Notes: a model not told the origin generated them from the letters alone. Positions 33,792-42,703 are shown, numbered from the stretch's first letter. The stretch: 64,000 bases of DNA from Sphingobacterium multivorum (GCF_039511225.1 NZ_CP154261.1:5456001-5520000); one strand, 5' to 3'. Numbers and translations are program-made.

Positions 33792-34361
33792 ATGCACGAA
33801 ATCGAACCTTATTATAATTGGCGGGACTATTACATTGCCGCTGAAGATGAACAATCCCCATTTTATGGTACAATCTATAGCGAATTCGATTTTGACAAGC
33901 AGATCTATAATTTTCTTTTGCACCCACAATGGGATGAATTTGGTTCACTTACCTTATATCTAAAAATACTATTTGTGGACTATGAAAAACAATACTGTAT
34001 TATCGAACTGATTGGTGAATGGAATGATGCGATCTACAATGATATTATGTTGCTCAAGCGCGAGATTATCGATGTATTGATCAGTCAAGGCATCAAGTAT
34101 TTTATTCTAATCGGGGAGAATGTACTGAATTTTCATGCTTCGGACGACTCTTATTATGAGGAATGGTTTCAGGATATCGAAGATGGCTGGATTGCGGGCA
34201 TCGGTTTCCGTGAACATGTGATCGAAGAGTTCCAGCAGCAAAACATAGATTATTACATTAATTTCGGTGGTGCATTGAATGAGCTGCCTTGGCGGGCATT
34301 AAAACCGAAACAAGTGTTCCACCATGTAAATGATTCCTTGACAAAACGACTTGGTTTTTAA
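33792..34361 (+). CDS. Protein of unknown function, acidic, 189 residues
   Basis: I do not recognise a family. 189 residues, rich in Tyr, Asp, Glu and Trp, no signal peptide and no membrane segment, so cytoplasmic. Aromatic-rich start (YYNWRDYYIAAEDEQSPFYG), a central predicted alpha/beta stretch (QGIKYFILIGENVLNF) and a conserved-looking LPWRALKPKQVFHHV near the end. Good coding statistics, its own promoter, and fumC 144 bp downstream with a separate promoter. Probably a lineage-specific conserved protein. Function unknown. Confidence 0.8.
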   Translation: MHEIEPYYNWRDYYIAAEDEQSPFYGTIYSEFDFDKQIYNFLLHPQWDEFGSLTLYLKILFVDYEKQYCIIELIGEWNDAIYNDIMLLKREIIDVLISQGIKYFILIGENVLNFHASDDSYYEEWFQDIEDGWIAGIGFREHVIEEFQQQNIDYYINFGGALNELPWRALKPKQVFHHVNDSLTKRLGF

Positions 34362-34407
34362 GATCTGCTTATTGGGAGTTTTATTCTCAATCCTTATTCT
34401 TTAATCC

Positions 34408-34438
34408 TTGCTCTTTACTTTATTATCCTGTAACTTTG
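34408..34438 (+). promoter_or_regulatory. Promoter of fumC (TTG-N20-TAACTTTG)
   Basis: TTG at 34408-34410 followed after exactly 20 bp by TAACTTTG at 34431-34438, a full match to TAnnTTTG. The leader to the fumC ATG is about 60 nt. Confidence 0.7.
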
Positions 34439-34505
34439 TCATTGATGTATTAGGTGCTTCGCACATATACTTATAATTTTTACGTTTTACTTATACTTAC
34501 ATACT

Positions 34506-35903
34506 ATGTCATTCAGAATTGAAAAAGACACGATGGGTGAAGTTCAAGTCCCTGCAGACAAATACTGGGGTGCACAGACAGAGCGTTCACGCAACAACTT
34601 TAAAATCGGACCGGCAGCTTCGATGCCACACGAAATCGTCGCAGGCTTTGCTTATTTGAAAAAAGCAGCTGCTTATGCTAACCACGAGTTGGGGGTATTA
34701 CCTATAGAGAAACGTGATGCGATTGCTACCGTATGTGATGAGATTTTGGCGGGCAAATTGGATGACCAATTCCCATTGGTAATCTGGCAAACGGGTTCAG
34801 GTACACAATCCAATATGAATGTGAATGAGGTTGTCGCAAACCGTGCACAAGTATTGGCTGGACATAAGATCGGCGAAGGCGAGCCTGTGTTAAAAGCAAA
34901 TGATGATGTAAATAAATCGCAATCATCTAACGATACTTTCCCTACAGGAATGCATATCGCGGCTTACAAAGCTGTTGCAGAAGTTACAATTCCAGGTGTA
35001 GAAAAATTGCGTGACACATTAGCTAAAAAAGCTGAAGAGTTTAAAAATGTCGTAAAAATTGGCCGTACACACTTAATGGATGCTACTCCGTTGACTTTAG
35101 GTCAAGAGATTTCAGGTTATGTCGCCCAATTGAACCATGGTCTGAAAGCTTTAAGAAATACACTTTCGCATTTATCAGAACTTGCATTGGGAGGCACTGC
35201 AGTAGGGACAGGATTAAATACTCCAAAGGGGTATGACGTTGTCGTTGCTAAATATATCGCTGAATTTACAGGCCTACCTTTCGTAACCGCTGAAAACAAA
35301 TTTGAGGCATTGGCAGCGCATGACGCAATCGTCGAAACACACGGTGCATTAAAGCAATTGGCTGTAGCATTAAATAAAATTGCAAACGATATCCGTATGT
35401 TGGCTTCAGGTCCACGTTCAGGTATCGGTGAAATCCTGATCCCGGAGAACGAACCAGGATCATCAATTATGCCAGGTAAAGTTAATCCAACGCAATGTGA
35501 AGCATTGACAATGGTTGCGGCACAAGTGATGGGTAATGATGTGGCTATTACGATTGGTGGAACGCAAGGTCACTATGAACTAAACGTGTTCAAACCATTG
35601 ATGGCGGCAAACTTCTTGCAGTCTGCTCGCCTATTAGGTGATGCTTGTGTTTCATTTGAAGAGCACTGTGCAGCTGGTATTGAGCCGAACTACAAACGTA
35701 TCAAAGAATTGGTTGACAATTCATTGATGTTGGTAACTGCACTAAACACAAAAATTGGTTATTACAAATCGGCAGAAATCGCGCAGACAGCACATAAAAA
35801 TGGTACTACGCTTAAAGAGGAAGCAGTGCGTTTAGGTTATGTGACTCCTGAAGATTTCGATGCTTGGGTAAAACCAGAAGATATGGTTGGAAGTTTAAAA
35901 TAA
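34506..35903 (+). CDS. fumC: Class II fumarate hydratase
   Basis: Converts fumarate to malate in the citric acid cycle; iron-independent homotetramer. 465 residues. Signatures: GSGTQSNMNVNEVVANRA (substrate-binding Thr/Ser), KIGRTHLMDATPLTLGQE with the catalytic His, and GSSIMPGKVNPTQCE, the fumarase/aspartase signature with the mobile-loop Ser. Codon use is biased as for a well-expressed gene. Its promoter is clear, and a small lipoprotein gene begins 3 bp after the stop. Confidence 0.97.
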   Translation: MSFRIEKDTMGEVQVPADKYWGAQTERSRNNFKIGPAASMPHEIVAGFAYLKKAAAYANHELGVLPIEKRDAIATVCDEILAGKLDDQFPLVIWQTGSGTQSNMNVNEVVANRAQVLAGHKIGEGEPVLKANDDVNKSQSSNDTFPTGMHIAAYKAVAEVTIPGVEKLRDTLAKKAEEFKNVVKIGRTHLMDATPLTLGQEISGYVAQLNHGLKALRNTLSHLSELALGGTAVGTGLNTPKGYDVVVAKYIAEFTGLPFVTAENKFEALAAHDAIVETHGALKQLAVALNKIANDIRMLASGPRSGIGEILIPENEPGSSIMPGKVNPTQCEALTMVAAQVMGNDVAITIGGTQGHYELNVFKPLMAANFLQSARLLGDACVSFEEHCAAGIEPNYKRIKELVDNSLMLVTALNTKIGYYKSAEIAQTAHKNGTTLKEEAVRLGYVTPEDFDAWVKPEDMVGSLK

Positions 35904-35906
35904 GCT

Positions 35907-36440
35907 GTGACTTTTATTTCAATAAAAAATATACAAACAAAAACATACCTATTGGCACTTGCCATAGGTATGTTTTTCTTTTTTACAGCCTGCAAATTCA
36001 ATTCGGATATGCAGAGTGAAGGTGCCCCCTTTTTACAGGGAGAATGGGTCCAAGACAGTATTCCTGGACAGCAGCAGATGATGCAATATACCTTGACCGA
36101 CTTCAAGTTTACCTGTGACTCTGTTTACGCGACCATGCACGTCAACAATAAAGTACAAACCATACCAGATAGCTGTTACAAAAATGGCTCCTGGACAGAA
36201 CATGCAAAAGGTATTTATGTATTACGCGGAGACTCCATCATTGTCGATGGTATCTATACCAAGGAAAATGGCAAACAGAAGATTTCAGGTTGCTATCTTT
36301 CCGGTCAGTATATCCCCCGCTTTAAAGTTGTTTATCATGCTGCAGATTCGGTGGTACTGGAAAGCAGGTTAGATCAACGTCAGATCATCTTAAGAAAGAC
36401 TAAAAATATTACTTGCGTCCCTCAAAAAAGGTATCAATAA
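35907..36440 (+). CDS. Small lipoprotein with GTG start, downstream of fumC
   Basis: 177 residues. The only start giving the full signal peptide is GTG at 35907, 3 bp after fumC. Signal peptide KTYLLALAIGMFFFFTACKF with the lipoprotein Cys. The mature part begins FLQGEWVQDSIPG and looks like a lipocalin-type small beta barrel (GKQKISGCYLSGQYI, VVYHAADSVVLESRL). Unknown function. Close coupling to fumC is positional only; a functional link to fumarate is not implied. Confidence 0.82.
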   Translation: MTFISIKNIQTKTYLLALAIGMFFFFTACKFNSDMQSEGAPFLQGEWVQDSIPGQQQMMQYTLTDFKFTCDSVYATMHVNNKVQTIPDSCYKNGSWTEHAKGIYVLRGDSIIVDGIYTKENGKQKISGCYLSGQYIPRFKVVYHAADSVVLESRLDQRQIILRKTKNITCVPQKRYQ

Positions 36441-36503
36441 TTTTTAGTACAATCTATTTACTATCTTCGTACCATTATCGTACAACCTCAACCTTAAAAT
36501 ACA

Positions 36504-37658
36504 ATGAACAAAGGAATTATCGCTTTGGCATTTGGCGGACTTGCCATCGGAATGACCGAATTCACGATGATGGGCATCCTGCCTGACATTGCCAAAGATC
36601 TTCATATCGAAATCCCTACCGCTGCTCACCTGATTGCACTCTACGCACTGGGTGTCGTTGTAGGTGCCCCAACATTAGTGCTATTTACAGGAAAATATCC
36701 TCCGAAGAAGGTATTACTCTTTTTAATGCTGCTCTTTTTTATCTTCAATGGCCTTTTCAGTATTGCACCGGGGCAGTTTTTGATTAGTCTCTCCCGTTTT
36801 ATGGCCGGACTTCCGCACGGCGCATTTTTTGGTGTTGGCTCTGTTGTTGCTGCCCGGTTGGCTCCGAAAGGAAAAGAAGCACAGGCTATATCCATTATGT
36901 TTACCGGAATGACTATTGCCAATTTGGCTGGAGTACCACTCGGCACCTATTTAGGCCATCATTATTCATGGCGTTTAACGTATGGTATTATCAGTATATT
37001 GGGATTAATCACTTTTGCAGCAATTTATGCATGGATGCCAAAAATTGAGGCCGCCAAAGGAAATAATATCTTTAGTCAGTTAAACTTCTTCAACAAAAAA
37101 ATCGCCTGGCTCTTAATGGCTATTATCGCCATTGGTACCGGTGGACTTTTCGCCTGGATCAGCTACATCGCGCCTTTGGTGACCAATGTGTCGGGCATCG
37201 CTGCTGATCGTGTCCCCTTGATTATGATCCTGATCGGTGTTGGTATGTTTTTCGGAAATCTTATCGGCGGAAAACTGGCGGATACAATCTCCCCAACCAA
37301 AGCGGCAATCGCGAGTTTCTCCGCTATGGCACTATGCCTTGTGATGGTTTACTTTATATCACCACTGGGCTGGACAGCCTATCCTTTAGCCTTTATTACC
37401 GGACTGGTGTCCTTCACTATTGGTTCGCCGACACAACTGATGTTGATCCGCGCCTCAAAAGAAGCAGCAACATTGGCCGCAGCAGGTGGCCAGGCAGCCT
37501 TTAACCTCGGGAATACCTTAGGTGCATTTTTAGGTGGAATCCCAATAACCTGGGGTTTAGCTTATAATACACCTTCCCTCGTTGGTGTGGGTATGGCGAG
37601 CATTGGAGCACTCCTAACTTTGCTGTATTTGAAAGTCTACGACAGTAAAAGTCAATAA
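36504..37658 (+). CDS. Major facilitator superfamily transporter (DHA1/AraJ-like)
   Basis: 384 residues, 12 predicted membrane helices. Starts IALAFGGLAIGMTEFTMMGILPDIA (quoted as FGGLAIGMTEFTMMGILPD), the pattern of sugar-efflux/AraJ-like DHA1 exporters. It has motif A-like GKYPPKKVLL between helices 2 and 3 and motif C-like GVPLGTYLGHHYSWR. Probably exports a small molecule, driven by protons. Followed 15 bp later by an acyltransferase, suggesting one operon. Confidence 0.9.
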   Translation: MNKGIIALAFGGLAIGMTEFTMMGILPDIAKDLHIEIPTAAHLIALYALGVVVGAPTLVLFTGKYPPKKVLLFLMLLFFIFNGLFSIAPGQFLISLSRFMAGLPHGAFFGVGSVVAARLAPKGKEAQAISIMFTGMTIANLAGVPLGTYLGHHYSWRLTYGIISILGLITFAAIYAWMPKIEAAKGNNIFSQLNFFNKKIAWLLMAIIAIGTGGLFAWISYIAPLVTNVSGIAADRVPLIMILIGVGMFFGNLIGGKLADTISPTKAAIASFSAMALCLVMVYFISPLGWTAYPLAFITGLVSFTIGSPTQLMLIRASKEAATLAAAGGQAAFNLGNTLGAFLGGIPITWGLAYNTPSLVGVGMASIGALLTLLYLKVYDSKSQ

Positions 37659-37673
37659 AAACAGCATAATCAA

Positions 37674-38675
37674 ATGGCGCGAACCAGTTATATCAGTGTA
37701 CTACGTATTGTTGCGATATTCCTCGTTATCTTGATTCATTCCTCTTCGGGCTACTTAAACAGCAATGAATTTGAATCATTCGACTGGAGTTATGCCAATT
37801 GGCTCAATAGCTTCTCGCGCTTTGCGGTACCCCTGTTTGTCGTTATTTCAGGTGCCCTCCTGTTACAGAAAGACGAAAGTACGGGACAATTTTATCGGAA
37901 ACGTTTATTGAAAATTGTCCCGCCCTTTCTTTTTTGGAGCATCGTCTATCTTCTCTATTATTTTGTCCGTTATATTGATTTTGACTATATCGGTTTTCCA
38001 CAAGTTATTAACATTGTGTTAATTCGCTTAAAGTCAGGAACGAATGCGCACCTTTGGTACCTATACATGATACTTGGGCTCTACCTTGCAGTTCCTTTCA
38101 TACGCAAAATTGTGGGCAACTGCAGTAAGAGAGAGCTTGAGATCTTTTTGGGATTGTGGTTTGCAGCGTTATTTTTTACGAATAAATGGTTCAATAGTTA
38201 CCTACCTAATTTTGACCTGACCTTTTTCTCGGGTTATGCGGGCTATTTGGTCTTGGGCCATTACCTACGTAATTACCCTATCCCAATGGTAAAATTGTCA
38301 AGTTTTACATTTTTTCTGATCTGCTGTTTAATTACAGCATCGGGGACATATTATCTAAGTAGCTCCCGTGGGGAATTTGATCCGACACTTTACAACTATC
38401 TTTCGCCCAACATCGCATTGAGTGCAGGCTTTTTATTCGTCTTCGTTCAACGTCTTAAACTCCCAGAAAACCTCAACGCCTTCTGGGAATTTATCGACAT
38501 CCACAGCTTTGGCATTTACCTTTGCCATATTTTGCTGCTCAATTATATTCATCCTTTGCTTCCTTTATCCACTTTGTGGAAAATCCCGGCAGCAACGGTG
38601 CTCACGTTGTTGGCTAGTGCCCTACTGACCTATTTATTACGAAAAGTTCCGTACGGTAAATACGTTAGTGGCTAA
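37674..38675 (+). CDS. Membrane acyltransferase, acyltransferase-3 family
   Basis: 333 residues, ~10 transmembrane helices. N-terminal SVLRIVAIFLVILIHSSSGY contains the family catalytic-type His in the first helix, and SRFAVPLFVVISGALLL matches the second block of acyltransferase-3 proteins (O-acetylation of surface sugars, for example WecH or OafA). Likely modifies a cell-envelope glycan or lipid. Placed 15 bp after the MFS gene; its end faces an NlpE-like gene 21 bp away. Confidence 0.9.
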   Translation: MARTSYISVLRIVAIFLVILIHSSSGYLNSNEFESFDWSYANWLNSFSRFAVPLFVVISGALLLQKDESTGQFYRKRLLKIVPPFLFWSIVYLLYYFVRYIDFDYIGFPQVINIVLIRLKSGTNAHLWYLYMILGLYLAVPFIRKIVGNCSKRELEIFLGLWFAALFFTNKWFNSYLPNFDLTFFSGYAGYLVLGHYLRNYPIPMVKLSSFTFFLICCLITASGTYYLSSSRGEFDPTLYNYLSPNIALSAGFLFVFVQRLKLPENLNAFWEFIDIHSFGIYLCHILLLNYIHPLLPLSTLWKIPAATVLTLLASALLTYLLRKVPYGKYVSG

Positions 38676-38696
38676 CTCCTTTATCGGAGCTTCGTT

Positions 38697-39161
38697 TTAC
38701 AATTTCTCGCCTTCTACCTTATTGTATATATAAAGATGCGCATTGGGGCCTTCAATCGCATGGCCTTCCTGATCCAGCCCAATTAGCTTGTTTTCACCCA
38801 CCTTCAGTTTCATATTTGTTTCCTTCCCTGTGAGGTGAACAACGGATCCGTTGTCGTGCCACATGACTTTACCACTATCTTCGACCTTGGTATTTTTATT
38901 AATATATTCACTGACGATGGCAAAGGTATTGTCATTTTTTAAGGTGATATTTGTTTTGATGCCTTCACAATCAGCACAGGGAATAGTAGCTTCATAAGTA
39001 CCGGCCCAATCCAACGAATTCTGCGATGTATGGGCAGTATCTACGGCCACAGTCTCATGCGCCGAGGAATCTGCAGCTATATGCTGACTATTTTTCGAGG
39101 TTTGATTACATGCACTTAGCGAGATCATTGCTAAGCAAGAGAATAATACAATTAATTTCAT
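38697..39161 (-). CDS. NlpE-like lipoprotein (copper-resistance/adhesion stress family)
   Basis: 154 residues from ATG 39161. Lipoprotein signal peptide with Cys in SLSACNQT, a Ser/Thr/Ala-rich linker, then the NlpE N-terminal domain: DWAGTYEATIPCADCEGIKTNI (the hallmark is PCADCEGI), a small beta barrel with a CxxC that may bind metal. E. coli NlpE senses surface contact and copper and signals to Cpx; no Cpx system is near. Single domain, as usual in Bacteroidota. Confidence 0.9.
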   Translation of the reverse strand: MKLIVLFSCLAMISLSACNQTSKNSQHIAADSSAHETVAVDTAHTSQNSLDWAGTYEATIPCADCEGIKTNITLKNDNTFAIVSEYINKNTKVEDSGKVMWHDNGSVVHLTGKETNMKLKVGENKLIGLDQEGHAIEGPNAHLYIYNKVEGEKL

Positions 39162-39243
39162 ATCTGTAGTTTTTGATGTACGACATCGTATAGCAAGCAA
39201 TTTAAGCGCCAAGAAAAATCAGGCATGCATACTGGACACCAAA

Positions 39244-39269
39244 CAAAAAGGCTTCTTGAGGAAGCCTTT
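39244..39269 (-). terminator. Terminator of the DUF3127 gene
   Basis: Stem AAAGGCTTC / GAAGCCTTT with a 5-nt loop. On the minus strand it is followed by TTG after T residues, about 80 bp after the stop codon. Confidence 0.8.
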
Positions 39270-39351
39270 CTATCGTAGATAACTGTATTGCGAACAGTTT
39301 AAATAATCTATTTGCTACCGCGTGGCGATAGGCTATATAATCCTATTCAGA

Positions 39352-39726
39352 TTAAAATGGTAGATCATCATCATCTGATGAACCCGCCAAATCTACAGGG
39401 GCAGGCATATCTGCATAACCTGGAGAAGATGGAGCTGGAGCAGCATTACCTAATTTTGTAACACGCCATGCTACCAATGAATTGAAATAAGTTGTTACGC
39501 CATCTTTATTAGTCCAAGGACGACCACGAAGATTAAAAGATACTTCTACCTCTTCACCAATTGCAAGGTTATCAAAAATTGACGTTCTGTCTTGTGTTGC
39601 TTCAAAACGGATATACTCAACAAATTGTGGGTTTTCGGCATAAGCTACAATCATATCGCGTTTTTTGAATGATTCTGTCACTTGTTGTGTCGCTCCTATC
39701 TCGTGTACTTTTCCTCTAATTTCCAT
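39352..39726 (-). CDS. DUF3127 protein, OB-fold with SSB-like acidic tip
   Basis: 124 residues from ATG 39726. The DUF3127 family is common in Bacteroidota and predicted to adopt an OB-like fold. The N-terminal ~90 residues form the folded part (IRGKVHEIGATQQVTESF, EVEVSFNLRGRPW). A flexible Ala/Pro/Ser linker leads to the terminal sequence SSDDDDLPF. This matches the acidic C-terminal tip of single-stranded DNA-binding protein (DDDIPF type), which docks SSB partners such as exonuclease I, RecO and RecQ. I infer a single-strand DNA or RNA-binding role. It is divergent from the RNA methyltransferase gene. Confidence 0.87.
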   Translation of the reverse strand: MEIRGKVHEIGATQQVTESFKKRDMIVAYAENPQFVEYIRFEATQDRTSIFDNLAIGEEVEVSFNLRGRPWTNKDGVTTYFNSLVAWRVTKLGNAAPAPSSPGYADMPAPVDLAGSSDDDDLPF

Positions 39727-39800
39727 AATCAAAAAAATAAATATTAAAGCGTAAAATTAAGCAATTTTTGAGGAAGAGTTTAATTAACTTTGTACAAAAT

Positions 39801-40982
39801 ATGATGGAAGTTTTCAACACCCCCAATAAAGTTATTATAACGTGCAATAAGCGCTTATCACCTTATTTGCAACAGGAAGTTAAAGAGTTAGGTTTTGACA
39901 TTGTCAGGGCATTTCCGACAGGAGTAGAATTAAAGGTCAGTATAAACGATACGATCAAGCTTAATCTGAACCTACGCACAGCCTCTCAGATTTTGTATTC
40001 GTTGAAGGAGTTTACAGCCAACAATCCGACGGAGCTCTATGAGGAATTGAGTAAAATTGCCTGGGAAGAACTCATTCAATTTGACGGATATTTTTCTGTC
40101 AGCTCCAATGTAGACAATGAGACGATCAGCACACCTTTATTTGCAAACGTAAAGGTTAAGGATGCAATTGTGGACCGTATAAAGGAAAAAAAAGGTATGC
40201 GCCCTAATTCAGGTCCGGACAATAATAAAGCGGTTGTCCACTTGTACTGGAAAGATGACCGTGCTGAAATTTTTCTCGATACTTCAGGCGAGACACTGGC
40301 AAAACATGGCTACCGTAAGATCCCGGGAAAAGCGCCAATGCTGGAAGCTCTTGCAGCCTCAACAATTATTGCCTCCAAATGGGACGGTAATTCACCTTTT
40401 GTAAATCCGATGTGTGGATCCGGAACTTTAGCCATTGAGGCAGCACTGATAGCAACAAACAGAAAACCAGGGTTGCTGCGCATGAACTATTCATTTATGC
40501 ATTTCATCGGTTATGATGAAACAGTTTTCTTCCAAGAGCGCCGACTACTCAAAGATCAGATCAATAAAAAAGCGGCTCCCCAAATTATTGCAAGCGATAT
40601 TTCGGAAGAGGCAATCAACGTCTCAAAGATGAATGCAAGAACTGCTGGTGTGGAGCAATTAATTTCGTTTGAAGTATGCGATTTTGCCGAAACACACGTT
40701 CCTAAAGAAGGTGGTGTCATTTTATTCAATCCTGAATACGGTGAACGTTTGGGCACGCACAGCAAGCTAGAAATTACCTATAAGCGTATGGGGGATTTCA
40801 TGAAACAGGAGTGCAAAGGTTATAGAGGCTATATATTTACAGGAAATCCAGATCTAGCAAAGAAAATCGGCCTACGCGCGTCCCGTCGCATAGAATTTTA
40901 TAATGGTAAATTAGATTGTAGATTATTAGAATACGAATTATACGAGGGTACTCGCGAAAAAACAAAAGTATTGTATGAATAA
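39801..40982 (+). CDS. THUMP-domain class I SAM-dependent RNA methyltransferase (RlmL N-type)
   Basis: 393 residues from ATG 39801 (longer reading from TTG 39768 rejected). Predicted 23S rRNA guanine N2-methyltransferase of the RlmL/YpsC type. THUMP domain ~50-160, then the Rossmann methyltransferase with motif I NPMCGSGTLAIEAA, motif II IASDISEEAINVSKMNA, and the catalytic motif IV NPEYGERLG. In RlmL the latter is normally NPPYGERL, so the second Pro is Glu here. TAACTTTG (39785-39792) just upstream may be a -7 element. The next gene overlaps the end by 8 bp. Confidence 0.9.
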   Translation: MMEVFNTPNKVIITCNKRLSPYLQQEVKELGFDIVRAFPTGVELKVSINDTIKLNLNLRTASQILYSLKEFTANNPTELYEELSKIAWEELIQFDGYFSVSSNVDNETISTPLFANVKVKDAIVDRIKEKKGMRPNSGPDNNKAVVHLYWKDDRAEIFLDTSGETLAKHGYRKIPGKAPMLEALAASTIIASKWDGNSPFVNPMCGSGTLAIEAALIATNRKPGLLRMNYSFMHFIGYDETVFFQERRLLKDQINKKAAPQIIASDISEEAINVSKMNARTAGVEQLISFEVCDFAETHVPKEGGVILFNPEYGERLGTHSKLEITYKRMGDFMKQECKGYRGYIFTGNPDLAKKIGLRASRRIEFYNGKLDCRLLEYELYEGTREKTKVLYE

Positions 40983-41622
40983 CATTATTGAGCGCACAGT
41001 AGCATTTGTGCAAGATCGATTGAAATTTGCAGAAGCAGGCCACGATTGGTCGCATATTCAACGCGTATGGAACAATACGAAGTTAATTTTAGAAGATGAA
41101 GAAGCGGATGTTATGGTCTGCGAATTGGCGGCACTATTACATGACATCGCTGACAGTAAATTCCACGATGGCGATGAAACAATAGGCCCTCGTGTTGCCG
41201 GAGAGTTTTTGGCAAGTCTAGAAATTTCGCCTGAGATCATTGACCATGTCAAGAAAATCATCTTCAATATGTCTTTCAAAGCAAGTTTGGGCGAAGTGTC
41301 ATTCCATTCAAAAGAGATGGAAATCGTCCAAGATGCTGATCGTTTGGATGCTATCGGTGCAATAGGTATTGCCCGTGCGTTTAGCTTTGGTGGTAATAAA
41401 GGCCGTGAGATGTATAATCCGAACATTCCTGTTCAAGAATATAAGGATAAGGAAGCGTACAAACATTCGGAAGCTCCTACTATCAATCACTTCTACGAAA
41501 AGCTATTATTGTTAAAGAATAAGATGAATACAGAGGCTGCAAAAAAAATAGCAGCACATCGTCATGACTATATGCTCAACTTTCTGGATGAGTTCATGGC
41601 TGAATGGAATGGTAAAAAATAA
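40975..41622 (+). CDS. HD-domain phosphohydrolase
   Basis: 215 residues. HD superfamily metal-dependent hydrolase of the YedJ/YpgQ type, which hydrolyse nucleotides or related phosphates. The HD signature is split as expected: DWSHIQRVW (His), ELAALLHDIADSKFHDG (His-Asp) and the later IVQDADRLDAIGAIG (Asp). No membrane segment. Its start overlaps the methyltransferase stop by 8 bp, so translation may be coupled. Followed by a strong terminator. Confidence 0.92.
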   Translation: MNNIIERTVAFVQDRLKFAEAGHDWSHIQRVWNNTKLILEDEEADVMVCELAALLHDIADSKFHDGDETIGPRVAGEFLASLEISPEIIDHVKKIIFNMSFKASLGEVSFHSKEMEIVQDADRLDAIGAIGIARAFSFGGNKGREMYNPNIPVQEYKDKEAYKHSEAPTINHFYEKLLLLKNKMNTEAAKKIAAHRHDYMLNFLDEFMAEWNGKK

Positions 41623-41647
41623 ATTACACTTAACAATTCCTAAATAT

Positions 41648-41699
41648 AAAAGTGGTACTTTAGATCTTGTACATCGAGATAAAAAGTACCACTTTTTTT
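41648..41699 (+). terminator. Terminator of the methyltransferase/HD operon
   Basis: 14-bp perfect stem AAAAGTGGTACTTT / AAAGTACCACTTTT with a 21-nt loop, then a T tract. Confidence 0.85.
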
Positions 41700-41826
41700 G
41701 TCCTATGTAAAATCAGCTTTTAAACATATCGGTAAGAAACGATCATGATCGGGGTCTATTTTTTTATCGGTAACATCACAATCGGTCATATAAATGTCCA
41801 AAAAAGAAATAGAATAGGAATAAATC

Positions 41827-41869
41827 ACCGAGTGGAACGTGCACATTCTGCCGTTGAAAACAACCACTC
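41827..41869 (+). repeat. ACCGAGTG/CACTC element, copy A
   Basis: ACCGAGTG, 9 bp, then CATT, and CACTC closing the element; GAGTG (41830-41834) and CACTC (41865-41869) are complementary, 30 bp apart. It ends 15 bp before the ATG of the glycerophosphodiesterase gene. See the two other copies at 42659 and 42759. Confidence 0.6.
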
Positions 41870-41884
41870 ATACATAATTATAGC

Positions 41885-42652
41885 ATGAAAAAACATATTT
41901 TTAGCTGTCTGACACTCGCTATGGTAATCTCATCCTCCGCATTATTCGCGCAAACGAAAGCCATTGCACATCGTGGCGTATGGAAAAACAGCCACCTTCC
42001 GCAAAATTCCATTGCTTCCTTAACAGCGGCCCACGAACTCAAGCTCTTCGGGTCTGAATTTGATGTACATCTGACCAAAGACAATATTCTTGTAGTCAAC
42101 CATGACAATGATTTCTATGGCATTGATATCGCAACGGCAACCTACAAAGAGCTCTTAGAAAAGAAACATCCTAACGGTGAATCCATTCCCACGTTGGAAG
42201 AATATATTAATGCTGGAAAAAAATTGAAAGGCTTGCGTCTTATCCTTGAATTGAAGATTAATAAACTCGGTGTCGAGCGTACACTTGAAGCGACCACAAA
42301 AACGGTTGAAATGGTCAAAAGCTTAAAAGCTGAGAAAATTACGGATTACATTTCCTTCAGCTTTGAAGCTTGTCAAAAGATCCACGAATTGGCTCCTAAG
42401 GCTAATATCCAATATCTTACAGGAGATAAATCTCCTTCAGATGTAAAAGCTGCTGGGATTAATGGGGTGGATTATCACTTTTCCGTCTTTAAAAAGAATG
42501 CGACATGGCTGAAAGATGCGCATCAACTTGGTATGAAAGTGAATGCATGGACCGTAAACACAGAAGAAGAAATGACAAATCTAATCGATCAGAAAATTGA
42601 TTTTATTACCACTGATGAACCTGAGTTGTTGCTCCGCATATTAAAGAAATAA
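41885..42652 (+). CDS. Secreted glycerophosphodiester phosphodiesterase family protein
   Basis: 255 residues with a signal peptide (MKKHIFSCLTLAMVISSSALFAQ). GDPD enzymes cleave glycerophosphodiesters to glycerol-3-phosphate and an alcohol. Family motifs: AIAHRGVWKN (catalytic His), NSIASLTAAHEL, EFDVHLTKDNILVVNHD (metal ligands and second His), and the late VNAWTVNTEEEMTNLI and DFITTDEPELL. Periplasmic or extracellular. Preceded by element A, with no conventional promoter that I can recognise. The next gene, also a secreted phosphoesterase-type enzyme, is 173 bp downstream. Confidence 0.93.
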   Translation: MKKHIFSCLTLAMVISSSALFAQTKAIAHRGVWKNSHLPQNSIASLTAAHELKLFGSEFDVHLTKDNILVVNHDNDFYGIDIATATYKELLEKKHPNGESIPTLEEYINAGKKLKGLRLILELKINKLGVERTLEATTKTVEMVKSLKAEKITDYISFSFEACQKIHELAPKANIQYLTGDKSPSDVKAAGINGVDYHFSVFKKNATWLKDAHQLGMKVNAWTVNTEEEMTNLIDQKIDFITTDEPELLLRILKK

Positions 42653-42658
42653 GGACAA

Positions 42659-42703
42659 ACCGAGTGAACAAAGGACATTTATAGCGATGAAACTAAACAC
42701 TCG
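42659..42703 (+). repeat. ACCGAGTG/CACTC element, copy B
   Basis: Begins 6 bp after the glycerophosphodiesterase stop. ACCGAGTG, 9 bp, CATT, then CGATGAAACTAAACACTCG. CGAGTG (42661-42666) and CACTCG (42698-42703) are complementary. Confidence 0.55.
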
